A stretch of DNA of 5,246 nt from an uncultured Rhizobiaceae group bacterium. Lineage in GTDB: Bacteria; Pseudomonadota; Alphaproteobacteria; Rhizobiales; Rhizobiaceae. The notes beneath the pieces were generated by a model that saw only the letters and a list, made by a program, of their open reading frames with translations, did no database searches and had not been told where the DNA came from. Where the stretch lies: assembly GCA_938030645.1 (NCBI GenBank), contig CALHHQ010000086.1, positions 1 to 5,246 of the forward strand. Direction: 5' to 3'. The position numbers were made by a program, and so were the translations under genes. This document shows positions 1-5,246 of the stretch, piece by piece. The stretch's first letter is position 1. Each line of letters begins with the position of its first letter.

Positions 1-925
1 CCAAAACGTCGGGACGGTTGGTCGCTGCGATCAGAATGATGCCTTCGTTGGTTTCAAAACCATCCATTTCGACGAGCAATTGGTTGAGCGTTTGTTCGCG
101 TTCATCATTGCCACCACCAATGCCAGCGCCACGATGTCGGCCAACGGCGTCGATCTCATCGATAAACACGATGCAGGGTGCGTTTTTCTTGGCTTGTTCG
201 AACATATCGCGCACGCGGCTTGCGCCAACGCCGACGAACATTTCAACAAAATCAGAACCCGAAATTGTAAAGAACGGCACGTTTGCTTCACCAGCAACGG
301 CGCGGGCAGTCAGTGTTTTACCCGTTCCTGGAGGACCAACGAGCAGGACACCGTGAGGCATTTTCCCGCCAAGGCGTTGAAATTTTTGCGGGTCGCGCAA
401 GAAATCTACGATTTCAATCAAATCTTCTTTGGCTTCATCAACCCCAGCGACGTCATCAAATGTGACCCGTCCATGGGCTTCAGTTAGCAATTTGGCTTTG
501 GACTTGCCAAAACCCATTGCCTTGCCTTGACCGGATTGCATCTGACGCATGATGAAGATCCAGATGCCGATAATCACGATAAGCGGGAGCCAGTTGATCA
601 GCATACCCATGATACCTGAGCGACCGTCTGTCGCTGGTTTGGCGGTGATTTCAATATTCTTGGCTTCAAGACGCTTTACAAGTTCTGGATCACGCGGTGC
701 ATAGGTTTGGAAGCCCGTTGCGGAATCTGTGTAGGTACCCGTGATGCGTTCACCAGAAATCGTTACAGATTTCACACGATTTTTCTCAACTGATTCCAAA
801 AACTTGGAATATGCCACTTCCGTTGTCGCGCCTTGGCCCGATGGGGATTGAAACATTTGAAATAAGGCGATCAGCAGAAGTGCGATAAGGCCCCAAAGTG
901 CAAAATTGCGGAAGTTCGGATTCAT
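1..925 (-). CDS. ftsH: ATP-dependent zinc metalloprotease FtsH, N-terminal part (truncated by window edge)
   Basis: FtsH is a hexameric inner-membrane AAA+ protease that unfolds and degrades misfolded membrane proteins and selected regulators. The visible 308 codons begin at an ATG at 925–923 preceded by AGGA at 938–935 with 9-base spacing. In order they show: a first membrane segment (about residues 7–24), a small periplasmic domain (about 30–103), a second membrane segment (about 106–126), then the AAA+ module. That module has Walker A GPPGTGKT at 197–204, a pore-loop segment MFVGVGA near 229–235, Walker B IVFIDEID at 252–259, and a sensor region ending in ATNRPDVL at 301–308. The second region of homology and the HExxH protease domain would lie beyond base 1; the family is usually about 640 residues. 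No frameshift or internal stop was seen. A likely promoter lies in the 116-base gap after tilS, so the gene may be transcribed both alone and by read-through. Confidence 0.97.
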   Translation of the reverse strand, partial: MNPNFRNFALWGLIALLLIALFQMFQSPSGQGATTEVAYSKFLESVEKNRVKSVTISGERITGTYTDSATGFQTYAPRDPELVKRLEAKNIEITAKPATDGRSGIMGMLINWLPLIVIIGIWIFIMRQMQSGQGKAMGFGKSKAKLLTEAHGRVTFDDVAGVDEAKEDLIEIVDFLRDPQKFQRLGGKMPHGVLLVGPPGTGKTLTARAVAGEANVPFFTISGSDFVEMFVGVGASRVRDMFEQAKKNAPCIVFIDEIDAVGRHRGAGIGGGNDEREQTLNQLLVEMDGFETNEGIILIAATNRPDVL

Positions 926-967
926 GAATTGTTATCCTGATGGTGCGGTCGGCGAGACTGCGACAAT

Positions 968-985
968 TATCTTGAGTGCAAGATA
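968..985. promoter_or_regulatory. 18-bp perfect inverted repeat overlapping the ftsH -10 region
   Basis: TATCTTG (968–974), spacer AGTG, CAAGATA (979–985) is a perfect 7-bp dyad. On the minus strand its upstream arm contains the proposed -10 hexamer and its downstream arm spans the expected start site. It is therefore placed like a repressor operator rather than a terminator. No run of T follows it in the ftsH direction. The regulator, if any, is unknown, and chance occurrence is possible. Confidence 0.35.
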
Positions 986-1009
986 GGGTCCAAAAGGCCA
1001 GATGCCAAG
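980..1009 (-). promoter_or_regulatory. Candidate ftsH promoter, heat-shock sigma (RpoH)-like
   Basis: Reading the minus strand, TTGGCA (1008–1003) is followed after exactly 17 bases by TATCTT (985–980). This is a fair housekeeping promoter with 5 of 6 and 4 of 6 consensus matches. The same bases also fit the alphaproteobacterial RpoH form CTTG-N17/18-CYTATNT: CTTG at 1009–1006, 18 bases, then CCTATCT at 987–981. Transcription would start near 973, giving a leader of about 48 bases before the ftsH ATG. ftsH is heat-shock controlled in E. coli, which supports the RpoH reading, but sigma-factor choice cannot be settled from sequence alone. Confidence 0.55.
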
Positions 1010-1041
1010 GTGCGGAACGTCATATGCGGCAATTCCTCTCT

Positions 1042-2169
1042 TTATGTTGAATAAACGAGGGGGAAGGGTTTGTTTTCGACCAGTCTTTGCACTGCAAAAT
1101 AGACCTCGTCATCCACATCTGTCCTGAAACGCTCAAGCGCAGCTATAAAGGGTTTTCGATTTTGATCGTCGGCTAGCAGCCAAGTTCCATCAAAATGCGT
1201 TGGCTGCCTTCCCAGTTTAGGCAGCGGTGGAATGTTTCTGTCTTCGCGTTCGACGGTCACCAAATGATTATTCGTAGAAACCAAACAACGGCCAATTGTG
1301 GTTATTGATTTCGTCCCTTGTTTTGCTGCCTTTGCTGACACTTTGAGTTTTGAAATGGGCGATCTAAACGGCATTCCACCGACTGCAAGAACAAGTGTGG
1401 ATAGAGTGTCTAGAACAAGCAGGTTGGGAAGGTTTTTTGGGCAGGTGAATTGAAGGTGTCCGCTTTGATCAACTGAACAATGTTCATCGATTAAACGCGC
1501 GGTTTGACGCCCAAGCCAATGTCGTGACCTTGCCGAATATGCAGCCAATTTAGAAATGACTTCTTTGGATGGATATTGGTGTTTATCGTCGCTTAAGAAC
1601 CGGCGAATTCGAACACGTTCCGACGATGTCTTTTCATTGGAGGGATCATCGATCCAGACTTGGCATTGATCGTTCAAATACTTGCGCAACTCATTTCTGG
1701 GCGCCTCCAGCAATGGTCGCCAGAGTTTTACGTCTTCGTATGAAGACCAAACTGTCATACCAGACAGGCCGCGCGTGCCACTGTTCGGTTTGGCCCGAAG
1801 TGATCGCATGACTAGAGTTTCGGCCTGATCATCCAGCGTGTGTCCCAGAGCAATTGTCTGACATCCAACGTCACGAGCATGAGCCACCAATAATTCATAG
1901 CGCGCCAGACGTGCGGCCTGAGAAGACTTTTTTTCGTCGGGAGACCATTTCAAAGTTTGGTGTGGGATTTTCAGAACCATACACGCTTTTGCAACGAATT
2001 CGGCCTCTTCTGCAGCTTCAGGTCGCAGGCCATGATCTACAGTTGCTACAAACATCTGGTCGTGTCGCAAATTGGTTTTCAGAAGATGAAGCAGTGCAAT
2101 GGAGTCACTGCCGCCCGATACGGCAACGAGTACTTTGCTGCCCTCTAGACCCTGCGTTTCAATCAGCAC
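1042..2169 (-). CDS. tilS: tRNA(Ile)-lysidine synthetase TilS
   Basis: TilS uses ATP and lysine to convert cytidine-34 of the CAU-anticodon isoleucine tRNA to lysidine, so that it reads AUA; the enzyme is cytoplasmic and essential in most bacteria. The 375-residue product has the N-type PP-loop SGGSDS at 18–23, VDHGLR at 44–49, QAARLARY at 84–91, GHTLDDQAET at 109–118, RPLL at 151–154 and IDDPSNEK with following arginines at 173–190. All are hallmark TilS segments. The C-terminal half is poorly conserved, and the protein is shorter than E. coli TilS (about 430). The start is a GTG at 2169–2167, the only start codon before the upstream in-frame TGA. It overlaps the cpoB stop as GTGCTGA, so translation is probably coupled to cpoB; the ribosome site is weak (AGG at 2182–2180). 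It ends in TAA at 1044–1042. Confidence 0.95.
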   Translation of the reverse strand: MLIETQGLEGSKVLVAVSGGSDSIALLHLLKTNLRHDQMFVATVDHGLRPEAAEEAEFVAKACMVLKIPHQTLKWSPDEKKSSQAARLARYELLVAHARDVGCQTIALGHTLDDQAETLVMRSLRAKPNSGTRGLSGMTVWSSYEDVKLWRPLLEAPRNELRKYLNDQCQVWIDDPSNEKTSSERVRIRRFLSDDKHQYPSKEVISKLAAYSARSRHWLGRQTARLIDEHCSVDQSGHLQFTCPKNLPNLLVLDTLSTLVLAVGGMPFRSPISKLKVSAKAAKQGTKSITTIGRCLVSTNNHLVTVEREDRNIPPLPKLGRQPTHFDGTWLLADDQNRKPFIAALERFRTDVDDEVYFAVQRLVENKPFPLVYST

Positions 2170-3146
2170 TTTGTGCTGGCCTGCTCATCTTTAACGCGTT
2201 TTTCCAATCGGGCTGCAGAATCTGGATATTGTTGCAAAACTTCTGCGTAGGTTGCGCAAGCCACTTCGCGTTGGTTTAAGCCCGCAAGAGCAAGACCAAG
2301 GCCTAGCAAGTTGTCCGCTGCCGTTTCGGCCTCTGGAAAATCACGATGGGTGTCAAGATGAAGGTCGGCGGCTTGATAATATTTTTTCTGCCAAAACAGG
2401 CTTTCGGCCAAATAATATCGGGCTTCACCCACTTTAGGATCTTTTGGCCAAGCGGTGACCATGGCTTTAAAGATAGTCGCGCTGAGAGGATAATTTCGGC
2501 TGTCATAGGCTTTATATCCAGCCTGATAGACCTCGTTGGGTGTGGCTCCAAACTCAGCAGCCTCCACACCCGAACTGGCGTCTTCAAAGACACCCTTTGG
2601 GATGTTCAACTGCAAGGGGCCATCGGATTGAGTTTCAACCACATTGCCTTGCTTGTCGAAAGTCAGTGTACCTAACGCGCGTGGTAAAGAGCCTTTTTGC
2701 GAAGTTGAAGCATCATCCGATTTCTTTGCGGTGATCTCATTTTCAGTTTTCCCGTCCGTGGAAGTTTCCTCCCCGGACGGTTCAGGCTTTCCCAGGCTGG
2801 TGTCTCCTGCGCTGTCAGCTTTGGCCACTTCTTTCGTAGTGTCGGTCAAAGAGCCTTGTTTTTCTTCGATTTCCTGGAAACGACTTTCGTTGTCCTGTTC
2901 CATTTTACGAAGTTTTTCCTGCAGTTGAAGCAAAAGGAAATTCAGCTCTTCCACACGACCATTCAACTGGCGAATGGTGTTTTCCATTTCGTTGATACGA
3001 AAGGATTGATCGCTTGATTGGATCTGTTGAACATCGTTGATTGCGTTGGGGATATCAACTTGTGGCACAAGACGTTGTGCGTGGGCGCTGCCCATCATGA
3101 TCATTCCCGCGACAGTAAAGGCGAGGCTGGTTCGCATTGCAGACAT
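2163..3146 (-). CDS. cpoB: Tol-Pal system protein CpoB/YbgF, periplasmic coiled-coil and TPR protein
   Basis: CpoB is a periplasmic partner of the Tol machinery; in E. coli it links Tol-driven outer-membrane constriction with PBP1B-dependent peptidoglycan synthesis. The 327-residue product starts with a Sec signal peptide (hydrophobic core about 7–20) and probable cleavage after Ala-His-Ala at 23. A heptad-rich coiled coil follows (about 44–100), then a polar, acidic linker (about 100–150) and a short conserved-looking stretch LGTLTFDKQGN (158–168). TPR-type helices run from about 204 to 318, with the typical pairs AYDSRNYPLSATIF, YYLAESLFWQKKYYQAA and ATYAEVLQQYP. The ATG at 3146 is chosen because AGGGG sits 9 bases upstream and the signal peptide then begins correctly; an in-frame TTG at 3173 would extend it by nine residues and is unlikely. 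It is followed by tilS with a 7-base overlap and preceded by pal across a terminator. Confidence 0.9.
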   Translation of the reverse strand: MSAMRTSLAFTVAGMIMMGSAHAQRLVPQVDIPNAINDVQQIQSSDQSFRINEMENTIRQLNGRVEELNFLLLQLQEKLRKMEQDNESRFQEIEEKQGSLTDTTKEVAKADSAGDTSLGKPEPSGEETSTDGKTENEITAKKSDDASTSQKGSLPRALGTLTFDKQGNVVETQSDGPLQLNIPKGVFEDASSGVEAAEFGATPNEVYQAGYKAYDSRNYPLSATIFKAMVTAWPKDPKVGEARYYLAESLFWQKKYYQAADLHLDTHRDFPEAETAADNLLGLGLALAGLNQREVACATYAEVLQQYPDSAARLEKRVKDEQASTKC

Positions 3147-3155
3147 AGTGTGTAT

Positions 3156-3160
3156 CCCCT
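3156..3160 (-). promoter_or_regulatory. Ribosome binding site of cpoB
   Basis: On the minus strand AGGGG lies 9 bases ahead of the ATG at 3146. It decides between this start and the upstream TTG at 3173. Confidence 0.7.
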
Positions 3161-3189
3161 GATTGCGTTTCAATTTGAAATCTATTGTG

Positions 3190-3213
3190 AGCCTAATTCA
3201 GGCTAAATTTAGC
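3190..3213. repeat. Two overlapping small inverted repeats upstream of cpoB
   Basis: AGCCT-AATTC-AGGCT occupies 3190–3204, and the perfect 12-bp palindrome GCTAAATTTAGC occupies 3202–3213. They share bases 3202–3204, so as RNA hairpins they could not both form fully. They lie between the pal terminator and the cpoB ribosome site. I saw no convincing -35/-10 pair for cpoB in this stretch. The function is unknown and the structures are short. Confidence 0.3.
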
Positions 3214-3221
3214 ACAAATTT

Positions 3222-3276
3222 CAATATAAAAATGGCCCCAAAGGCAATTGGAAAAAATCCAAGCGTTTGGGGCCAT
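3222..3276 (-). terminator. Strong intrinsic terminator downstream of pal
   Basis: ATGGCCCCAAA (3232–3242) and TTTGGGGCCAT (3266–3276) form a perfect 11-bp stem. A second 5-bp stem TTGGA/TCCAA is nested inside (3248–3252 with 3258–3262) around a five-base loop. Read on the minus strand, the pal direction, the stem ends in TTTTTATATT, a proper U-rich tail. The plus-strand side has only a weak tail. It begins 27 bases past the pal stop codon and would separate pal transcription from cpoB. Confidence 0.88.
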
Positions 3277-3303
3277 AATTTAGTTTGCTGTCGTTCGTCT
3301 GGT

Positions 3304-3840
3304 TTAGCTGTTGCCACCGGTCAAGACAGTGACCGCACGTCGGTTCTGCGACCAGCAGGAAATGTCATTACACACTGCTACGGGACGTTCTTTGCCGAAT
3401 GAGATTGTTTTGATTCTTGCTCTGCTCACACCACGGGAAGACAAATAGTCTCTCGTGGATGCCGCACGACGTGCGCCGAGTGCCAAGTTGTATTCGCGTG
3501 TGCCGCGCTCATCTGCATGACCTTCAATGGTAATGCGGTAGCTCGAGTAACGACCAAGCCAAGCAGCTTGTTTGTCCAGCGTCTGGCGGGCTTCTGCTGT
3601 GAGCGAAGTGGAATCCGTTGTGAAGAACACGCGGTCACCGACGTTCACTGTGAAATCACGGGCGGAACCCGGTGAAGCTGCACCAGCACCACCACCATTG
3701 TTTGCACCGTTTAGACCAAGTTGCGCTGCATTGTCTGGCAGAGGTTTCTTTTTTGCACACCCTGCAACCGCAAGCACAAGAGCGACTGGCAAAGCGACTG
3801 AATATGCAGAGAATTTTGAATTGCTCATAATCAAGCCCAT
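3304..3840 (-). CDS. pal: Peptidoglycan-associated outer-membrane lipoprotein Pal
   Basis: Pal is anchored in the inner leaflet of the outer membrane, binds peptidoglycan and TolB, and concentrates at the division site under TolQRA action. The 178-residue product has a lipoprotein signal with lipobox VAGC and lipidated Cys28. Ala at +2 is consistent with outer-membrane sorting. A Gly/Asn/Ala-rich flexible linker follows (about 40–60), then an OmpA-like domain (about 63–174) with the Pal signature EGHADERGTREYN at 106–118, ALGARRA at 120–126 and SQNRRAV at 164–170 for diaminopimelate binding. Cys157 and Cys162 could form a disulfide, as is common in alphaproteobacterial Pal. The ATG at 3840 is chosen for its AGGAG 8 bases upstream. 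An in-frame ATG at 3828 (MSNSK) is possible, and one at 3957 would bury the signal peptide. No tolB lies upstream; an agmatinase-family gene is there instead. Confidence 0.96.
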   Translation of the reverse strand: MGLIMSNSKFSAYSVALPVALVLAVAGCAKKKPLPDNAAQLGLNGANNGGGAGAASPGSARDFTVNVGDRVFFTTDSTSLTAEARQTLDKQAAWLGRYSSYRITIEGHADERGTREYNLALGARRAASTRDYLSSRGVSRARIKTISFGKERPVAVCNDISCWSQNRRAVTVLTGGNS

Positions 3841-3848
3841 GTGTCGGA

Positions 3849-3853
3849 CTCCT
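3849..3853 (-). promoter_or_regulatory. Ribosome binding site of pal
   Basis: AGGAG on the minus strand lies 8 bases ahead of the ATG at 3840, an ideal spacing. It favours this start over the internal ATG at 3828, which has only a GGG run nearby. Confidence 0.75.
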
Positions 3854-3904
3854 GTAACCGATAAAATTGAATTTGTTTTGGTGAGTATTTGATAACCAAA
3901 TCTC

Positions 3905-3945
3905 ATTAACTGCGCCTCAAGAAATTCAGTTAACAAGACACTAAC
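3905..3945 (-). promoter_or_regulatory. Tentative pal promoter with CtrA-like box
   Basis: On the minus strand, TTAG-N7-TTAAC (3944–3929 region) differs by one base from the CtrA consensus TTAA-N7-TTAAC. Its downstream half overlaps a possible -35, TTAACT (3933–3928), followed after 17 bases by GTTAAT (3910–3905), which matches TATAAT at four of six positions. CtrA boxes over the -35 are the classic arrangement in alphaproteobacteria. The predicted leader is about 57 bases. Both hexamers are weak, so this is a candidate only. Confidence 0.3.
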
Positions 3946-4030
3946 GACGAATTTCATTCAACGATGATCCAGTAAGTTCAAAAATGCGGCAGCATGTGGG
4001 CAAATACCAAACAAGCTGCAAATTTGCGCC

Positions 4031-4999
4031 TCAATTGCCTTTTGAAACGCTCTCAGCCAAGACACAGAGCAATTCAAACATGACGGATGCACCGACCCAA
4101 GCCGTATTTCCGCTTGGGTCAAAGGGTGGCGATACTTCCACCAGATCAGCGCCGATCATGTTTACCCCTTTCAAGCCGCGAACATACTGTTGTGCGTCGA
4201 ATGTGGTTGGGCCTCCAATTTCGGGGGTGCCTGTTCCGGGCGCATAGGCGGGATCGATAAAGTCGATGTCGAAACTGACGTAAGTGTCTTGCGTCCCCAC
4301 GATACTACGAGCTTGGGCCATTACATCTGCATGCCCACGCTCCATGGCCTCTTCGATTTCAATGATCGTCACGCCGTTGGAGCGGCCGAACTCAATGTCT
4401 TCGCCATCATATTGTGTACCGCGAATGCCGATTTGAACGACACGTTCGGGATCAAGCAATCCCTCTTCAATCGCGCGGCGGAACGGTGTGCCATGGGTGA
4501 ATTTTGTGCCCCCGAAATATTCGTCAAACAGATCGGTGTGGGCATCAAAGTGAATCATGCCAACGGGCGCTTCAGATGCCAGGCCTCTAAGAATGGGGAG
4601 CGAGATCAAGTGATCGCCGCCTGCGGTCAGTGGAATAATGTTGTCTTTCTTTAATTGAGCGTACTGGGTTGTGGTGCGATCTAAGCTAGCCATGAGATCG
4701 GCTGGATTAGGCGAAACATCTCCAAGATCAGCACAATTGCACAACTCAAATGGTTTGATTTTGGAAACTGGGTGAACGGCTCTGATCATGGTGGATAGAT
4801 CGCGCAATTGGCGTGGGCCATGTCTTGCACCAGGTCGATTGGTGGTTCCACCATCCCAAGGTACGCCCATGAGTCCGATTTGCACATCTTTATACAACTC
4901 GTCTTCAGGCTGCACGAATGGCAGCCGCATAAAGGTCGGGACGCCAGCAAAACGCGGCAGGTCGAAGCCGGATACGGGTTGGAAGTTTTTGTTGCTCAT
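4031..4999 (-). CDS. speB: Agmatinase/ureohydrolase-family amidinohydrolase (agmatinase or guanidinobutyrase-like)
   Basis: Ureohydrolases use a dinuclear metal centre, usually manganese, to hydrolyse guanidino compounds to urea and an amine. The 322-residue product has the full set of family motifs: GGDH at 127–130, FDAHTD at 151–156 and SFDIDFIDP at 242–250 with PGTGTPEIGG at 254–263. The expected metal ligands are thus His130, Asp152, His154, Asp156, Asp244 and Asp246. The N-terminus (QPVSGFDLPRFAGVPTFMRLP) and the segment VEVSPPFDPSGNTA at 287–300 resemble, from memory, the guanidinobutyrase/guanidinopropionase branch more than E. coli agmatinase SpeB, so substrate is uncertain and the symbol is provisional. 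The start is the ATG at 4999 with a weak AGAG 8 bases upstream; a TTG at 5071 would add an unlikely extension. It ends in TGA at 4033–4031. No clear terminator follows. It is divergent from a transporter gene. Confidence 0.9.
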   Translation of the reverse strand: MSNKNFQPVSGFDLPRFAGVPTFMRLPFVQPEDELYKDVQIGLMGVPWDGGTTNRPGARHGPRQLRDLSTMIRAVHPVSKIKPFELCNCADLGDVSPNPADLMASLDRTTTQYAQLKKDNIIPLTAGGDHLISLPILRGLASEAPVGMIHFDAHTDLFDEYFGGTKFTHGTPFRRAIEEGLLDPERVVQIGIRGTQYDGEDIEFGRSNGVTIIEIEEAMERGHADVMAQARSIVGTQDTYVSFDIDFIDPAYAPGTGTPEIGGPTTFDAQQYVRGLKGVNMIGADLVEVSPPFDPSGNTAWVGASVMFELLCVLAESVSKGN

Positions 5000-5032
5000 T
5001 GAAGATGCTCTGTTGCTTTTGAAGATATTTGC

Positions 5033-5057
5033 AAATTTTGACCAAATGGCAAAATTT
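5033..5057. promoter_or_regulatory. 25-bp inverted repeat in the divergent control region, candidate operator
   Basis: AAATTTTG (5033–5040), nine bases, CAAAATTT (5050–5057) is a perfect 8-bp dyad located between the divergent starts at 4999 and 5096. AAATTTTG also recurs directly at 5052–5059. On the minus strand TTGCCA (5051–5046) within it is a possible -35 for the ureohydrolase gene, but the nearest -10, TATCTT, is 19 bases away. This is a plausible regulator site, although its AT-richness raises the odds of chance. Confidence 0.4.
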
Positions 5058-5095
5058 TGTCTTGCGCCCAATCATTGTTGCACTAGTGTTTGCGC

Positions 5096-5246
5096 ATGGA
5101 AGTGAAGCAGTTGCGTAAATCAAGTAGGGCCGAAGAGGCTCAGTCAAGTCAAGCGCTTAGCGCTGACGACGTGTTGAACGTCCGAAATCTTCAAACAGTT
5201 TTTGAAACACAAGATGGCACAGTCCACGCGGTCAACAATATCAGTT
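5096..5246 (+). CDS. ABC transporter ATP-binding protein, peptide/Opp-Dpp type, N-terminal fragment
   Basis: Only about 50 codons are visible before the window ends, so this is a family-level call. After a polar leader of roughly 26 residues, the stretch VLNVRNLQTVFETQDGTVHA and the following AVNNIS match the first beta strands of OppD/DppD-type ATPases (compare the usual pattern L-x-V-x-N-L-x-T-x-F-x-T-x-x-G-x-x-x-A-V-x-x-V-S). Walker A should follow within about 15 residues beyond the window. The ATG at 5096 has no visible ribosome site; a TTG at 5111 with GGAAG 8 bases upstream, or a GTG at 5171 directly before the conserved part, are alternatives. The protein would power uptake of peptides or similar small cationic or polar compounds. 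It is divergent from the ureohydrolase gene, with a 96-base shared control region. Confidence 0.75.
   Translation, partial: MEVKQLRKSSRAEEAQSSQALSADDVLNVRNLQTVFETQDGTVHAVNNIS

Noticed and set aside
80..487. Plus-strand open frame of 135 codons opposite ftsH
   Set aside because: It lies wholly antisense to a clearly conserved AAA+ region and its product shows no recognisable domain; it is a shadow of ftsH codon use.
1854..2279. Plus-strand open frame of 141 codons opposite tilS and the end of cpoB
   Set aside because: It is antisense to the PP-loop region of tilS, crosses a gene junction and has no family features.
3877..3900. TTTGGT...ACCAAA inverted repeat in the pal leader
   Set aside because: It is a six-base AT-rich stem with a 12-base loop, too weak to call a regulatory structure.
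3841..3957. In-frame N-terminal extension of pal from an ATG at 3957
   Set aside because: It would place 39 residues before the lipoprotein signal peptide, while the ATG at 3840 has an ideal AGGAG.
4018..4027. Palindrome GCAAATTTGC just after the ureohydrolase stop
   Set aside because: It has no loop and no T-run, so it does not resemble a terminator, and a 10-bp AT-rich palindrome is weak evidence.
3911..4034. Ten-base direct repeat TGCGCCTCAA at 3911–3920 and 4025–4034
   Set aside because: Ten-base matches are expected by chance several times in a window this size, and the second copy overlaps the ureohydrolase stop codon.
4190..4654. Plus-strand open frame of 154 codons opposite the ureohydrolase gene
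   Set aside because: It is antisense to the metal-binding motifs of a well-supported gene, with no recognisable domain or ribosome site.
5047..5066. Sigma-54-like TGGCA...TTGCG upstream of the transporter gene
   Set aside because: The spacing between the GG and GC elements is 14 bases instead of the required 10.
5000..5071. TTG-initiated extension of the ureohydrolase gene
   Set aside because: It has a rare start codon, runs through the shared control region and would precede the family-typical N-terminus.

Overview
The window reads as ordinary chromosomal DNA of an alphaproteobacterium, most likely a moderate-GC member of the Rhodobacterales. The reasons are the gene run pal–cpoB(ybgF)–tilS–ftsH on one strand, the alphaproteobacterial style of Pal (including a Cys-Asn-Asp-Ile-Ser-Cys segment before Asn-Arg-Arg), and an FtsH N-terminal half of the group's usual form. 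The species assignment is inference. No RNA genes, insertion sequences, CRISPR arrays or phage genes are visible. Gene density is high and no gene-free gap exceeds about 190 bases.

Layout, left to right. Bases 1–925 (minus) hold the N-terminal 308 codons of ftsH, the membrane AAA+ zinc protease, cut by the window edge. Bases 926–1041 carry a good ftsH promoter with an RpoH (heat-shock sigma)-like form, overlapped by an 18-bp inverted repeat. Bases 1042–2169 (minus) are tilS, tRNA(Ile) lysidine synthetase, whose GTG start overlaps the stop of cpoB by 7 bases. Bases 2163–3146 (minus) are cpoB/ybgF, a periplasmic coiled-coil plus TPR protein of the Tol-Pal system. Bases 3147–3303 hold a strong intrinsic terminator for pal and small overlapping dyads ahead of cpoB. 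Bases 3304–3840 (minus) are pal, the peptidoglycan-binding outer-membrane lipoprotein. Bases 3841–4030 hold a tentative pal promoter with a CtrA-like box. Bases 4031–4999 (minus) are an agmatinase/ureohydrolase-family gene. Bases 5000–5095 are a divergent control region with a 25-bp inverted repeat. From 5096 (plus) a peptide-type ABC transporter ATPase gene begins and runs off the window.

How the genes fit together: pal and cpoB serve the Tol-Pal envelope-constriction machinery, and tilS and ftsH are essential housekeeping genes that commonly travel with them. The unexpected parts are that tolB, usually just upstream of pal, is absent here with an agmatinase-family gene in its place, and that a strong terminator separates pal from cpoB. 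The ureohydrolase and the divergent ABC transporter share one intergenic region and may form an uptake-and-breakdown unit for a guanidino compound; this is a hypothesis. I did not find a clearly new biological system. The points most worth a second look are regulatory and concern gene order.
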